Shown piece by piece: positions 1 to 12,695 of a stretch of 64,000 nucleotides of DNA (position 1 is the first letter of the stretch; each line of letters begins with the position of its first letter). The notes beneath the pieces were generated by a model. It was not told the DNA's origin, made no database searches, and saw nothing but the letters and a program-made list of their open reading frames with translations. A program made the translations under genes and the position numbers. The stretch lies in contig MCFH01000074.1 in NCBI GenBank assembly GCA_002104945.1, positions 1 to 64,000 of the forward strand. Direction: 5' to 3'. This DNA comes from Piromyces finnis (lineage: Eukaryota; Neocallimastigomycota; Neocallimastigomycetes; Neocallimastigales; Neocallimastigaceae).

Positions 1-839
1 AAATTTATTGCATGACAAAAATATTTTTTTTTAAAATTATAAAATATATAAAAATTAAAGATCGAGCAAAATTTAAAGTGTTATTAAAGTAATTGTTATG
101 TATTTCATCTTTTAAAAGGTGAACTATAAAATTGTATGAATTAAACAAACTCATTCATTTTATCTCTATCGAAAATAATATATTCAACTCATAATTATAT
201 TACTATATTATATGCACAAATATCAAATATAAGCTTGACATAAAATATTTATAATTATTAAACCTTTAAGATAAACTAAAAAAGTAATAACAAACATAAT
301 TATATGCAACATTGAAAAAAAAAAATATAAATTTAGAATTGTTCTTTTTATTTTAAATAATATATTTTACAAATAATATTTAAAAAGTTAAAATTATTAA
401 TCAGAGAAAATTTCTAAATTTAAATATACTATTATTACTATTATTTATATACTTATATATTAAAATATATATTGCTTATTATAATAACACAAAAATTTAA
501 TTATTTTACAAAAGTACCGAATATTTTAATAAGGAATAATTAATAATTATAGGAGTAATATTTGAAAAGTGAGAAACAAAAGTAAAATTAGTATAAACAA
601 TAACTTGTGTTTTATTTAGAGAATTAAAACAATTCAGATTTATTAAAAGTAAAAACATTATCTATTTGATAATTTTCAAAAAAATTAAATGAGAATAATA
701 CATTTTAATTAATTACAATTTTGAATTAAATATCTTCTTATTTAAAATATTAGATAAATATAATTAATCAGTAGATAAATTTTGCAAAAAGAATAAAATA
801 TTTTTTTGTAATTAAAAGATATACCAGTGGTTATAGAAA

Positions 840-1556
840 ATGTGTACGTCTTCATCGTTTAATGCTTTAAATACTAATAATACAATAATATCAACAACAG
901 TGCAATCAGAATTATTGACATCTCCTGTACCAATAATAAATTCAAATATATTAAATAGTACAAGTATACTACAACAAAATACTTCAACCCCATTAGACTC
1001 TGCATTATAAATAATTCATCGATAGCTAAACATGATTCAGTAATACTTAATAATACAGAAATAATTCATTAGATACCATCACTCAAAAAAATATACATAA
1101 TAATGTTACATTGGATAATACTTTGTTTAATAGTAATAATATACAAATCAAATATTAAATAATCCGATAACAAATAATACCATAATTGATAATACAATAA
1201 ATATTAATAATACTACTTCTCATAATGAATCATCATGCGCAATTAATGCAACACTTTGTAATCAGGCTACTACAAATAATCAATACTTTTCTATACATCT
1301 CCTAATACTTCAATCATTGAAAATAATGCAAATACTATTGATGTTAACACAGCTACACCACAAACTAATGAGCAAACGCAAATTCCTGCTGTAAATAATA
1401 GCTGTATTATATCTAATAATTTATACAGTAATAATTTAACTATACCAATTTTATCAAAAGATCATTCGTTTATCACTACCTTCAATATCTCAAACCATCC
1501 TAAACCATAAAATTTAATAATTCAAACATTATTATTCTTTGATAAATTATAAATGA
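840..1556 (+). pseudogene. Mirror copy of the Asn-rich frame on the left arm
   Basis: This is the plus-strand counterpart of the minus-strand frame at 1547-2331, with the same start context and the same Asn-rich peptide. Several small deletions break it, for example near 1000, 1060, 1150, 1280 and 1470. Where one arm has lost a base the other often keeps it, as in the seven-A run near 1085. It is probably a lower-accuracy copy of the same locus, not a second gene. Confidence 0.6.
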
Positions 1557-2331
1557 ACAATACTTGATCTATTGGCATCATTAGAATCTAAAGAAGGTGG
1601 AATATCAGTTTCATTTAAATTTATCAAAGAATAATAATGTTTTGAATTATTAATATTTATTGGTTTAGGAGTGGTTTGAGATATTGAAGGTAGTGATAAC
1701 GAATGATCTTTTGATAAAATTGGTATAGTTAAATTATTACTGTATAAATTATTAGATATAATACAGCTATTATTTACAGCAGGAATTTGCGTTTGCTCAT
1801 TAGTTTGTGGTGTAGCTGTGTTAACATCAATAGTATTTGCATTATTTTCAATGATTGAAGTATTAGGAGATGTATAGAAAAGTATTGTATTATTTGTAGT
1901 AGCCTGATTACAAAGTGTTGCATTAATTGCGCATGATGATTCATTATGAGAAGTAGTATTATTAATATTTATTGTATTATCAATTATGGTATTATTTGTT
2001 ATCGGATTATTTAATATTTGATTTGTTATATTATTACTATTAAACAAAGTATTATCCAATGTAACATTATTATGTATATTTTTTGAGTGATGGTATCTAA
2101 TGAATTTATTTCTGTATTATTAAGTATTACTGAATCATGTTTAGCTATCGATGAATTATTTATAATGCATGAGTCTAATGGGGTTGAAGTATTTTGTTGT
2201 AGTATACTTGTACTATTTAATATATTTGAATTTATTATTGGTACAGGAGATGTCAATAATTCTGATTGCACTGTTGTTGATATTATTGTATTATTAGTAT
2301 TTAAAGCATTAAACGATGAAGACGTACACAT
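1547..2331 (-). CDS. Asn/Thr/Ser-rich hypothetical protein, frameshifted and cut by the fold-back
   Basis: I do not recognise this protein. It starts with MCTSSSFNALNTNN at 2331 and is almost entirely Asn, Thr, Ser and Ile with no visible domain, signal peptide or membrane segment. The frame breaks near 2090 in a run of six A (coding strand). The mirror copy on the other arm has seven A at the same place, which would keep the frame open, so the break is probably a sequence error. The last codons (to 1547) run into the loop of the palindrome, so the true C-terminus is probably missing. It could be a low-complexity surface or regulatory protein, or not a gene at all. Confidence 0.4.
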
Positions 2332-3172
2332 TTTCTATAACCACTGGTATATCTTTTAATTACAAAAAAATATTTTATTCTTTTTGCAAAATTTATCTAC
2401 TGATTAATTATATTTATCTAATATTTTAAATAAGAAGATATTTAATTCAAAATTGTAATTAATTAAAATGTATTATTCTCATTTAATTTTTTTGAAAATT
2501 ATCAAATAGATAATGTTTTTACTTTTAATAAATCTGAATTGTTTTAATTCTCTAAATAAAACACAAGTTATTGTTTATACTAATTTTACTTTTGTTTCTC
2601 ACTTTTCAAATATTACTCCATATAATTATTAATTATTCCTTATTAAAATATTCGGTACTTTTGTAAAATAATTAAATTTTTGTGTTATTATAATAAGCAA
2701 TATATATTTTAATATATAAGTATATAAATAATAGTAATAATAGTATATTTAAATTTAGAAATTTTCTCTGATTAATAATTTTAACTTTTTAAATATTATT
2801 TGTAAAATATATTATTTAAAATAAAAAGAACAATTCTAAATTTATATTTTTTTTTTTCAATGTTGCATATAATTATGTTTGTTATTACTTTTTCTAGTTT
2901 ATCTTAAAGGTTTAATAATTATAAATATTTTATGTCAAGCTTATATTTGATATTTGTGCATATAATATAGTAATATAATTATGAGTTGAATATATTATTT
3001 TCGATAGAGATAAAATGAATGAGTTTGTTTAATTCATACAATTTTTATAGTTCACCTTTTAAAAGATGAAATACATAACAATTACTTTAATAACACTTTA
3101 AATTTTGCTCGATCTTTAATTTTTTATATATTTTATAATTTTAAAAAAAAATATTTTTGTCATGCAATAAAT

Positions 3173-5640
3173 TTATATTTTATTATTATTAAACTTATGA
3201 TAATTATTTTTATTGTAAATTATCATTTTAATATTTTGCTATATTAGATCTTCTCATCAAAATGAGTTATAAAATGAAAATGAACTTGGACAGACTAATT
3301 GAAATTTTACTTATAAAAAAAAACTTATAAAAAAATTATTAAAATTATTATACAATAATAGGAATAAATTAATTTTAATTATTAATAAAAAAAAATAATA
3401 ATAAATTACTTTTTTTTTTTTTTTGTTTTTTTTTTTTTTTTGTTTTTTAAAATAAATAATTTTAAATACTAATAAATTTATTAATTATTGTATCATTTAT
3501 TATAATTTATTCTAATATATAGTTTTATATTATTGGTTATATATAATATATATAATACATATCCATGTTTTAAATATTATATAGTTAATATGAATTGTAT
3601 CGTTACTTTTTATTATTTAAAAAAATTAAATTGAATGGCAATTTGAAATATATTTATAGTTTATTATAGTATTATAAACGCAATATATTATTATGTATTA
3701 CAAAACAATTTTAAAACGTTTATAAAAATTAAGGCGTAGAAAATTAAATCATATTTTAATATATTATGGAAATAGATAAATTATATTCCAATAAAGGATA
3801 TTCTATTTCCTATTAAATAAAGTAATTAATTAAAGTTTACTATTAATATATATTAATATAGTTTCATTATATATTAAAATCTTTATTTTAATTATGGAAA
3901 AATTATTATAAATTTATTACATTATTGTATATGTATACGTTTATTAGATATAAAATATAATTTTAACATTAATTTATTGTAAGATCAAATGTAATTACAA
4001 TAAAAATAATATAATATATTACAATGTATTAAAATATATTAAAATATATACCAATTAAAAAAACTTTTAATTATACCATAAATGATAATAAATATTTGAA
4101 TATAAACTTTAATTTATAATAAAATAGTAAATTTTTAATTAATAAATAATTTTTTAATATAAAATTGTAATTTATATTAAAAAAGAAAAAATTAAAAATT
4201 GTACTTTTATAAAAGGTTAAAAATGTACTTACAAAAATTTGACTCTTGCCTTAACATTTGTGCTAAAGGCATTATTACTATTGCTAGTTAATGTGAAATA
4301 ATAATTAGAATAGATTTACTAAGGATATTATTATTTGTTGGTTGGTTGATGTATATATATTTGCTTTATTAATTTTTTTTATTATTTCTAAAGAATTTGA
4401 TTGACTAAAATCATTTTAGAAAATGGAATTTGATATAATTCATGTAACAACTATAATAACGACAAAGAATAAAAGTATAGGTATTGAAGATATGAAAATG
4501 AATGTATGTAAAATCAATAGATTATTAATTTTTTGTTGATGAATTAATAATAATTAACAATTATGATCATATTATTTCTGAAATAAAATATTTCATTATT
4601 AAAGGTTAGTATTATATAAAACAAAAAGCTTTAAAGAATGAGATCATATTATATCTGAAATAAAATATTTCATTATTAAAGGTTAGTATTTCATAAAACA
4701 TAAAAAGCTTTAAAAGAAATGATAGACAAGAAATATAGAAATATAATTTTTATATTCAAAACTAGAATTTTGTATAAATTAATTAGGTGATCTAACTTGA
4801 TTAAAACAAAATTATTATTATTATTATTGAAGTAATTTTGGGAGGGCCAGATCCCTTTCTAATACTTTATTTTCATAAGCACTATAATAACATTTACTGT
4901 CTTTATCATTAACAGTAACATTACAGGATTTTTTTCACAATATTTTTCTTCATAAAATATTGAATAATTATTATTAATTATTTTATTATTATTATTATTA
5001 TTATTCAATAATGATATTAGTAGTATTATTCTTTTATTATTATTATTATTTTATATTATTTTATATTAATTAGACTTTTTAATTTTTTTGTATTACATAT
5101 TCGAATCTTATTATATAAAAACTTATTAAGCCTTTTTTTATTAATTCAAGGGATAATACTTCTTTTATTAATATTAATAAATATTGAAATAAAGAAATAT
5201 TAACAATAGTTAAAGAAGAATAAGTATTATATTATAATAAGTTTATTTTATTACTTTTAAATATAATAATAATCAAATAAAAAAAATTAGTTTTCTTAAT
5301 TGCTCTTTATTTCAAAAAAATTAAAAAGTTTTTTTTTTCTTTCATCGTAACTAATAAATTAAATTACCATATATAATATATAAATAATTTATTTATAATT
5401 ATATTATTTATAATAGAAACTATAGAATAATATTTATATTTATTATATGGTACTGTATATTATAATATATGATTTTAAATTTATTTCTAATATTTAAATA
5501 AATTAATTTTAACTATTGTAATAGAAATTAAATTTGCTACAAATTCCAATTACATTATATTATGTAATAGTGAATGTATAAGAATGTGGTAAAAAGGAGG
5601 TAATAAAAAAAAGTCCAACTCTCTAATAATTAAAGCTTTA
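3173..5640. other. AT-rich intergenic DNA
   Basis: No convincing exon or RNA gene is visible. The stretch holds poly-T/A tracts, TTA runs near 4990-5050, and one local tandem duplication (4564-4720). Confidence 0.6.
4564..4720. repeat. Two-copy tandem duplication of about 78 bp
   Basis: The units at about 4564-4639 and 4642-4720 share the segment from GATCATATTAT through AAAGGTTAGTATT to AAAGCTTTAAA, with a few substitutions. It lies in non-coding DNA. Confidence 0.75.
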
Positions 5641-5665
5641 TTAAAATACGTACATATATGATAAT

Positions 5666-7752
5666 CTATTCTTTTTCTTCTTCTAATTCACAATTATTAA
5701 TTAATTTTTTAAATACTGGTGAAGCATCTATTGCAGATTGTGGAATAATAAAAACAATATTAATTAATTCTTTTATGCTAGTAATAATTTCTTTTATGAT
5801 AGCATATGAGTAATACATCACAAAGAAAAATAAAATGATTCCAACAAAAAAGAAAAGAATTATATATTGTATACCACTAGTCGTTTTGTCATATATTAAA
5901 TTATAAACTATTGATTCATATAATTGGATTGTTCCTTGTATATAATCAAATGAAGTATACAAGAAACTATAATCTGGATTATCATAAAATTTGTGTCTAT
6001 ATTCACTACAATTTTCTGAAGTAATGGTAGGTTGATAATAATCTACTTCTGTTTTTTCATATTTTACATTTGATTTATTTAATATAGCTCTTGCTCTATC
6101 AAGATATTCAGATATCATTTCATCCAAATTTAATTTTACAAATTCTTCTGTAAAATCAATATCTTTTTTATATAATAAAAATAATAGATACTTTAGTAAA
6201 TATAAATATTTACATTAAATTAATTTTATTTATTAATTCTATTATTTTACCATGATTAACAGCATCACCAATTTCTTCACACCATGACATATCCAAATTA
6301 ATACATTTATGACTTATAAATATCTCATCTAATATATCCATTTTAGTTGAAGATTCTAATCCAAGATTTCCTTTATATATATTATTTTGTATTTTCTATT
6401 ATTGAAATATTTATTTATATATTAATTAGAATAATTAGATTTCATATTATTTTTATTAAATTTTATCTAGTGGTATGGGAAAAAAGAATATTATTACTTC
6501 AAATTCAGTAATAAGTTGATTTAATCTTCCTTCACATTCACCAGCATTGTATGTTTGACGATCTTGAACAATGGTTTCCATTGAAAACATAAAAATATCT
6601 AAAATGTGATCTTTTCTTTCACCCTATTATAATATTATTAGATATTGTAATTATTATATAATACTAATGTCGAATAGTTGAAATAATGTTGATTTACATA
6701 CAATTTCATAATTATATTCAAGGTGATTCTTAATGTATGAATCGAAATACTAAATGTATATATATATATTAAATATTCAATTTTCAAGAAATATTTAAAA
6801 TGTTTTTTTATATTAAATTTTTAATAATTATAAAATTAAAAAATACTTACAAGAACTGGAATAATAATTGTTGATACTATAATAATAATCAAAATACCAA
6901 TGAAAGTCAATCTTCCTTTTTTGATATAATATGAAAATTTATTCTTTTTTTTATCATTATATGCGTTATTATGATAAACAGATACATCATATGTTTCTGT
7001 TATAGAATTTATATCATCCTCAAATTTATTTATAATTTCACTAACAGAACCTATTAAATAGTATTTATTTGAAAATAAAAGATATAAAATTTTAAGTCAA
7101 GAATATAAGAGTTTTCTCTAATTAGGTACCAAGCAGAAATGTCTATAAAAGTTAAACAACACTTTTATAAATATATCAATTTATTACTAAAATATTTAAA
7201 ATACCTTTCATTAATAATTTGTATTTTTTAATTATTTTTGTTTGAAAACTATCATAATAATTTAGAAGTGGTTTTATACCTAATAAAATTATTATAATAT
7301 AAATATAATTATTAGTTTTACCTTTTACATTTGTTCCTTAATACTATTATAATTATATATATACAAAAGCACTATACCATAAAATATAATAATCAATGTT
7401 AATACTACAATACTTGTTGCACCGAAATAAATAACTTCTCTTCTATGACTATTTGCTGAATTATGAATTTCTTTAATTTGACCAATCGTACCTTGTAAAT
7501 TTTTATCTGCATAATCAGGATAATTAACTAATATTATAAATAAATTTCTATTATTAGTTTTTTTTTTTTTTTTTTATCAAATTAAAACAATTTTTAATGT
7601 TTTTATATGTAAATACCAAGGCATGTTCTTTATTATATAATAGAATTAAAAAAAAGTTAAATAAAAAAAAATAATAATAAAAAAAAAATATATATAATTG
7701 TTTTATTAAATATTTGATATTTTTTCAATATTAGATTTGTTTATTTTATAAT

Positions 7753-7794
<42 letters not shown>

Positions 7795-8757
7795 AAAAAG
7801 AGTTAACCTTATGATATCATCATACAATAAATTTTCTCCATTATCTACTCGTTCCATCCATTCCTCAATCGGTGTATTTAAAATATTATAGGCATAGGTA
7901 ACAAATTTTGATACAACTTCATATCCATTCAAATAAACAAATTCTGTTTTTCCAGATCCTATTGATACAATTGGATTGGATGAAGGTAACTTATCATATT
8001 CTTTTAATAATGGAATAATTGAACCCTCAAGTTTTACTAAATAATCATTTCTAATATAATTAAGATGTTCTTCAATCATTTCTTCATCTTTATCCATTAA
8101 TGCTAATGCTAATAATCTCATTTCTGTAAGTAAATTGTTAATTACATAATCAATATCAGCTAACACAAAATAATCACTAGTGATTTGATCATACTTTTTA
8201 ATATGGAAAATATTGAATATTAATCTAATATATTATACATATATATATATATTTTTAATAGATCATGATATTAATTTTTATATATTAAATGTACGTGTAT
8301 TTTTAATTACAATGATACAAATAGTAAAATTTCAATGAAAAAAGTAAAATAGATTATATTAGCACGAAATTTGCATTTTTTTAAATATTTATTTAAAAAG
8401 TTATTGCTAAATTTAATAATATATAAATTGGATAACAAAAATTGAAATTAGTTTTTGTATTGATTAATTGCGTATAGTTAAGTAAAATTATATAAATTTA
8501 CTGTTGCTTTTTTTTCAAAAATTCCATTTCTTTCTCTTTTATTGAATGTTCATTATCTCCATCATTAAGGGTTTGAGATAATCCATTTTTTATGTTTTTG
8601 ACATTTTTTTGATTATCTACCAAATAATCAGACTAAATATTTATAATATTTTTAATTTTTATGATTATAGTTAGCTTTGTATAAAAGATTTTTAATTCAC
8701 ATTTTCATAAAAAAAAAAAAAAGGGCATTTAATATTTACCTCATATTCATTTTTACT
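5666..8757 (-). other. Exon map, C-terminal half of the TmcB-like gene
   Basis: Exons, in transcript order: 8757-8740, 8632-8502, 8224-7808, 7627-7617, 7527-7378, 7279-7205, 7050-6851, 6749-6702, 6623-6498, 6395-6251, 6147-5666 (stop at 5666). The 11-nt exon at 7627-7617 is required: it carries the phase from exon 8224-7808 (ending in two bases of a codon) to exon 7527-7378 (starting with two bases). The intron after 7808 includes the long poly-T near 7760-7790. Confidence 0.58.
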
Positions 8758-10090
8758 CTTTTTTTTTTTTCATTATTATTTAAATATATATATAATTTAT
8801 AAAAATTGATTTAACAAATTTTAAATTTTTTTTTTTTTTTTTTGAAAATAATATAGCATTACCATAACAGTATCTAAAAATAAGGTGTATAATTGTTGTA
8901 TAGTCTTATTTTGAAATATTATATATGAAATATTATTAGAAGAATTAATGAATAAATATCCATATATTCAAATAATATTAATAACTTTTAATATTTACAT
9001 TATACTCAGGAAAAGAATTTATTATTTTTAGATACATATTGAAACAACTTTTCTTTAGTATACGAAAGTTAATTAATAGTGAACATAAATCGATTTCCTT
9101 AATATCATTGCCGTAATTTTCATCAAATTTAATATATTTAAAAAAGTCGATAATTAAGTGTAAAATTCTAATATGATCCTCAATTGCACATTTTTGCATC
9201 GATTCAAATATTGATGTACTATAAATAAAAAACATAGATAAAAATAATATAATTATTTAATTAATGGTTTATGGAATCAAAATTTTTGGTAGGTAGATAT
9301 TCTCATGATAAACATGGAATTTAACAATTAGAAATGCCTATTAAATTCAATTCTCCTCTCTCCTATGATTATTATACTTACTTATCATCATTACTATTAC
9401 TACCAAATGAGCTTTTTCTTTTAGTTTCTAAATATAGGTATCTAGCAAAATATTTACCTATCAATTTGTTTTTACTATTCATTACATTTGAAAGATTTTC
9501 ATAAATAGTATTATTTATTATTTTTTCATCTTTTGTATCGTCCTTATTTTTTTTTAGAGAATTATAAAAAATATAATAACTGTAGTATATGTATATCTAT
9601 AAAATTAATTTATATAAAGGAGATTATAATATACACAATACACAATATATTGTTATTATTATTATTATTATTATTTATAATAAAGTATTATTATAAGGCT
9701 GTGAATTACATATATATTATTTGGGAAAAGGTGTTGACTATGTTATTATATATAAATAATAATTAAAAAAAAAATAAATATAATTTAGTTAATTATGCCT
9801 CGGCATATCATTTCTTTAGAAAAATTTTACTATACCATTCTTTAAATAAATCTTCTGCCAATAAAAAGGATTCCTTTTTTTCATTGTGTCTAACATAATG
9901 AATTGAATATTATATAAAGTAAATATTAATTTTATAAAGAAATATATATAATTAATATAATTAGTAATTAAATTATCATACTTTAAATATCTGCAAGACA
10001 ATTCAAATTCATATGGATTATTAAATACATTACAAAGTTCTTTTTTCTCTATTGTATTCACTATACAATTGTAAAAAAAATTGAAAATTA

Positions 10091-10151
<61 letters not shown>

Positions 10152-11997
10152 TAATAAAATTGTGCTACATTCTTCATCATTAATAGATTGATCCATTATA
10201 CAAACCTATATTATATATATTTGAAAACTTTTCAATTTTCTTTTCTAATGATATATTATTTAATTCTATATCAATGGAATTAGAACTGTTTGTTAAGATT
10301 TTACTATCATCATCTTCACTATCTTTTTCACTATTACTATTTTCTTCATCTTCACTATTTTCTCCATTATTATTATCATCTTCATCTCCACTATTTTCTT
10401 CATTATTATTATCATCTTCACTATCTTCTTTATTATCTAGCATTTCCGTACTTTCCGAATTATTTTCATTATCATTTAATAATGAATTTTCTGATTTTAG
10501 AAATAACTCTGGATAATGTAAAAATTTATATTTTTTGTATCGGGAATATATGTTTTCAATATTGCGCCTTAAATAGTAATTTCCAAAGAATATACCACAC
10601 AAAAATGCTAATAAGCTAATACTTAAAATAAATATACTATTAAAAGTAGAATTATGTATTCCAAAAATGGTTATTATTAAAACGATAAAAGAAGTCGATA
10701 CAAGTGACGTCCATAACCCACATCTTAAACTGTTGATAGTATTTAAATAATATGATTGAGTTTTAATCAATAAATATAACAAATATAAATATCCAAAAAA
10801 TATAAATATATTTGTAAATGGATTAAATTTATTAAAGTAGGTTGATGTTAAGTGGTGAAATGATATCTTTATTATCAATATTATCAATATAAATTATAAT
10901 TTAATATATAAATATTAATATATTCATGTATTAATCATTGTATTGTATATATTAAATAGCAATTATATGTATATGGAATAATAAAAATCTTACAATAATT
11001 AATTTTAAAATATTATTTTTTAATCCTATGCTTGAATTTGATTGTAATCTAGAATTTTTTTTTGAAAATGAAATTGGGGTTGTAAAAATTAATGAATTCT
11101 ATTGTATTTTTTATTTAGTTAGATATAAAAATATAAAAACATAATATTTCAATATTAATTTTTTATTATATATATAATATAAGTGAATTTTCTATTATTA
11201 TTATATTATTATTATTATCATTAATTACCAATGGAAGCAAAACAACTTGGCATATTAGAGTAATAATTGAAAGGACAAATCTAAATATATTAATTGATTA
11301 GTATATACAATGAAATCAAAAATATTTTTCATAATTATCAAAACTATTTTACATACAGTAATATATTCGATCCTAATGTCAAAGATGGATATGCCATCAA
11401 TGAATAATTTTCTATCATAATTGATTTAAATATTCCATTAATTACTATAACAAACATTGTAAGTATTGGGAAATTCAATTAAATTTGTTAAAATAAATTG
11501 TATTTATAAAACCTACATGGAACAAATATAATTCTAATTAGAAGAAAAAGTAATAAATAATGTTCAATATTAATGGAAGGTGAAGAAAAAAAAAAAATAA
11601 TATATTAAAAAATTAATAATTTTGACATTTTAAAATTATTAATTATAAATATATAACTTATAACTTACGAATCAAATAGTATAGCATATACTCGAAAGCA
11701 CTAATTTAATTCAAAAAATAAAACATTGTTTATTATGGCATTAGTACAAAAAAAAAATAAAAAGTAGTAATTTACTATTACAAATATGAAAAAAGTATAC
11801 TTTTATTGCAATATTAGAATTGAACCTAGTTCATAAAAACGGAAATTACAATTAAATAAATTTTATGTTTAAAACGTTTATATTTTATTCAATACATATA
11901 AAATATTATTTTACCCAGGTTTAAAGAATAATACATAAATTCCTTAATAATTTAAAATTAATATTTAAATGAAAATTTATTATTATTATTATTATTA

Positions 11998-12047
<50 letters not shown>

Positions 12048-12695
12048 ACTTAAATAGGAGAAAATTAAAATTAAAATTGATTTTACCTATAAAAATAATG
12101 GCTAATATACTAATAATTGATAAGAGTAATTGTATTATTTCTATAATATTAATATTATAATAATATATTATCAATGAAAGTCAATAATAGATATAAAAAT
12201 AAGTATATTATATTTTTTATTTAAAAAAAAAAGTTATAAATTTACTATAAACAGCATATGGAATAATATCAAGTGTTATAAAAGAATAAAAGTATCTTGC
12301 ATTTTCAAATATCTTTAAAGTACTTCTATTATAAATAACAAAATATCCTAATTGTATATCTATATAGAGAGTTTCACAATATATTTAGATATCCATTTTA
12401 TCTTCTAGGAATAAAAATTTAAAATGATATATATATATATATATTTCAATACCTTCTATCAATATTAATATGATATTTAAATAGAGAGGTAACTTTAATT
12501 TTGATGAAACTAAATATATAAAATCATATAAAGCATTCTAACAAGAAAAAAAAAAGGGTTTTAATTCATTAATATATTTCATATATTTTATTATATGTTT
12601 GACAAAGTTTTATTGTTAATATATATCTTATTTCTTATTTTTACTTTTTTCCCTTCTAAAAGTGATTCATTATATTCATTTTTCAATTTTGCCAT
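5666..12695 (-). CDS. TmcB/TmcC-like multi-pass membrane protein, 27 exons
   Basis: A chain of 27 exons can be joined with GT..AG borders and consistent phase, totalling 3,636 bases (1,211 residues plus stop). The N-terminal part (exons 1-11) has many hydrophobic spans, such as NIILILIEDIQLGYFVIYN, followed in exon 11 by a very acidic Asn/Glu/Asp/Ser-rich loop. Exons 12-16 look like helical repeats (NNPYEFELSCRYLK, LLAEDLFKE, QHLFPNNIY). The C-terminal part has three further membrane spans alternating with helical extramembrane stretches and ends in CELEEEKE. This order resembles the TmcB/TmcC family known from amoebae and abundant in chytrid-like fungi, whose function is poorly understood. 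No PAS domain follows the helical repeats. The family name rests on my recognition of layout and short motifs. The gene structure itself comes from the sequence. The start is the first ATG that splices in phase. Confidence 0.62.
10091..10149. repeat. (TAA)n microsatellite inside an intron
   Basis: Uninterrupted TAA/AAT repeats lie in the intron between the exons ending at 10206 and starting at 10060 of the minus-strand gene. Confidence 0.95.
11978..12045. repeat. (TTA)n microsatellite
   Basis: A TTA/ATT trinucleotide run with one interruption lies in the intron between exons 12140-12087 and 11942-11915. Confidence 0.95.

Larger units (their letters stand above)
1..3172. repeat. Large fold-back inverted repeat (palindrome)
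   Basis: The sequence from position 1 to about 1557 is the reverse complement of about 1608-3172, leaving a loop of only about 50 bases. Matching landmarks are the start codon at 840 (plus) and 2331 (minus), and the first bases of the window against 3172. The arms differ mainly by one- or two-base indels, and the left arm is noisier inside the reading frame. Such a structure can be a genuine palindrome, or a read that turned back on itself at a contig end. The left arm may continue beyond the window. Confidence 0.9.
8999..12695 (-). other. Exon map, N-terminal half of the TmcB-like gene
   Basis: Exons, in transcript order: 12695-12645, 12537-12453, 12359-12246, 12140-12087, 11942-11915, 11700-11669, 11533-11513, 11444-11357, 11280-11229, 11098-10994, 10866-10206, 10060-9982, 9889-9836, 9737-9710, 9542-9382, 9218-8999. 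Donors include GTAAGT (after 11669 and 9382) and GTATGT (after 11357); others are weaker (GTAAAA, GTATTG, GTTTTA). The intron between 10206 and 10060 contains the (TAA)n run, which a naive reading turns into poly-Tyr. The smallest exons (21, 28, 28 and 32 nt) are the least certain but are needed to keep phase. Confidence 0.55.

Noticed and set aside
7741-7807. Poly-lysine C-terminus after the exon ending at 7808
   Set aside because: It is an intronic poly-T tract. A GT donor at the exon end and an 11-nt exon downstream restore the frame.
9816-10196. Poly-tyrosine protein
   Set aside because: The Tyr run is the (TAA)n microsatellite of an intron. The true exons on either side are in other phases.
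10274-10619. Plus-strand Ser/Leu- and Tyr/His-rich frames
   Set aside because: They are the antisense of the acidic Asn/Asp/Glu loop encoded by exon 11.
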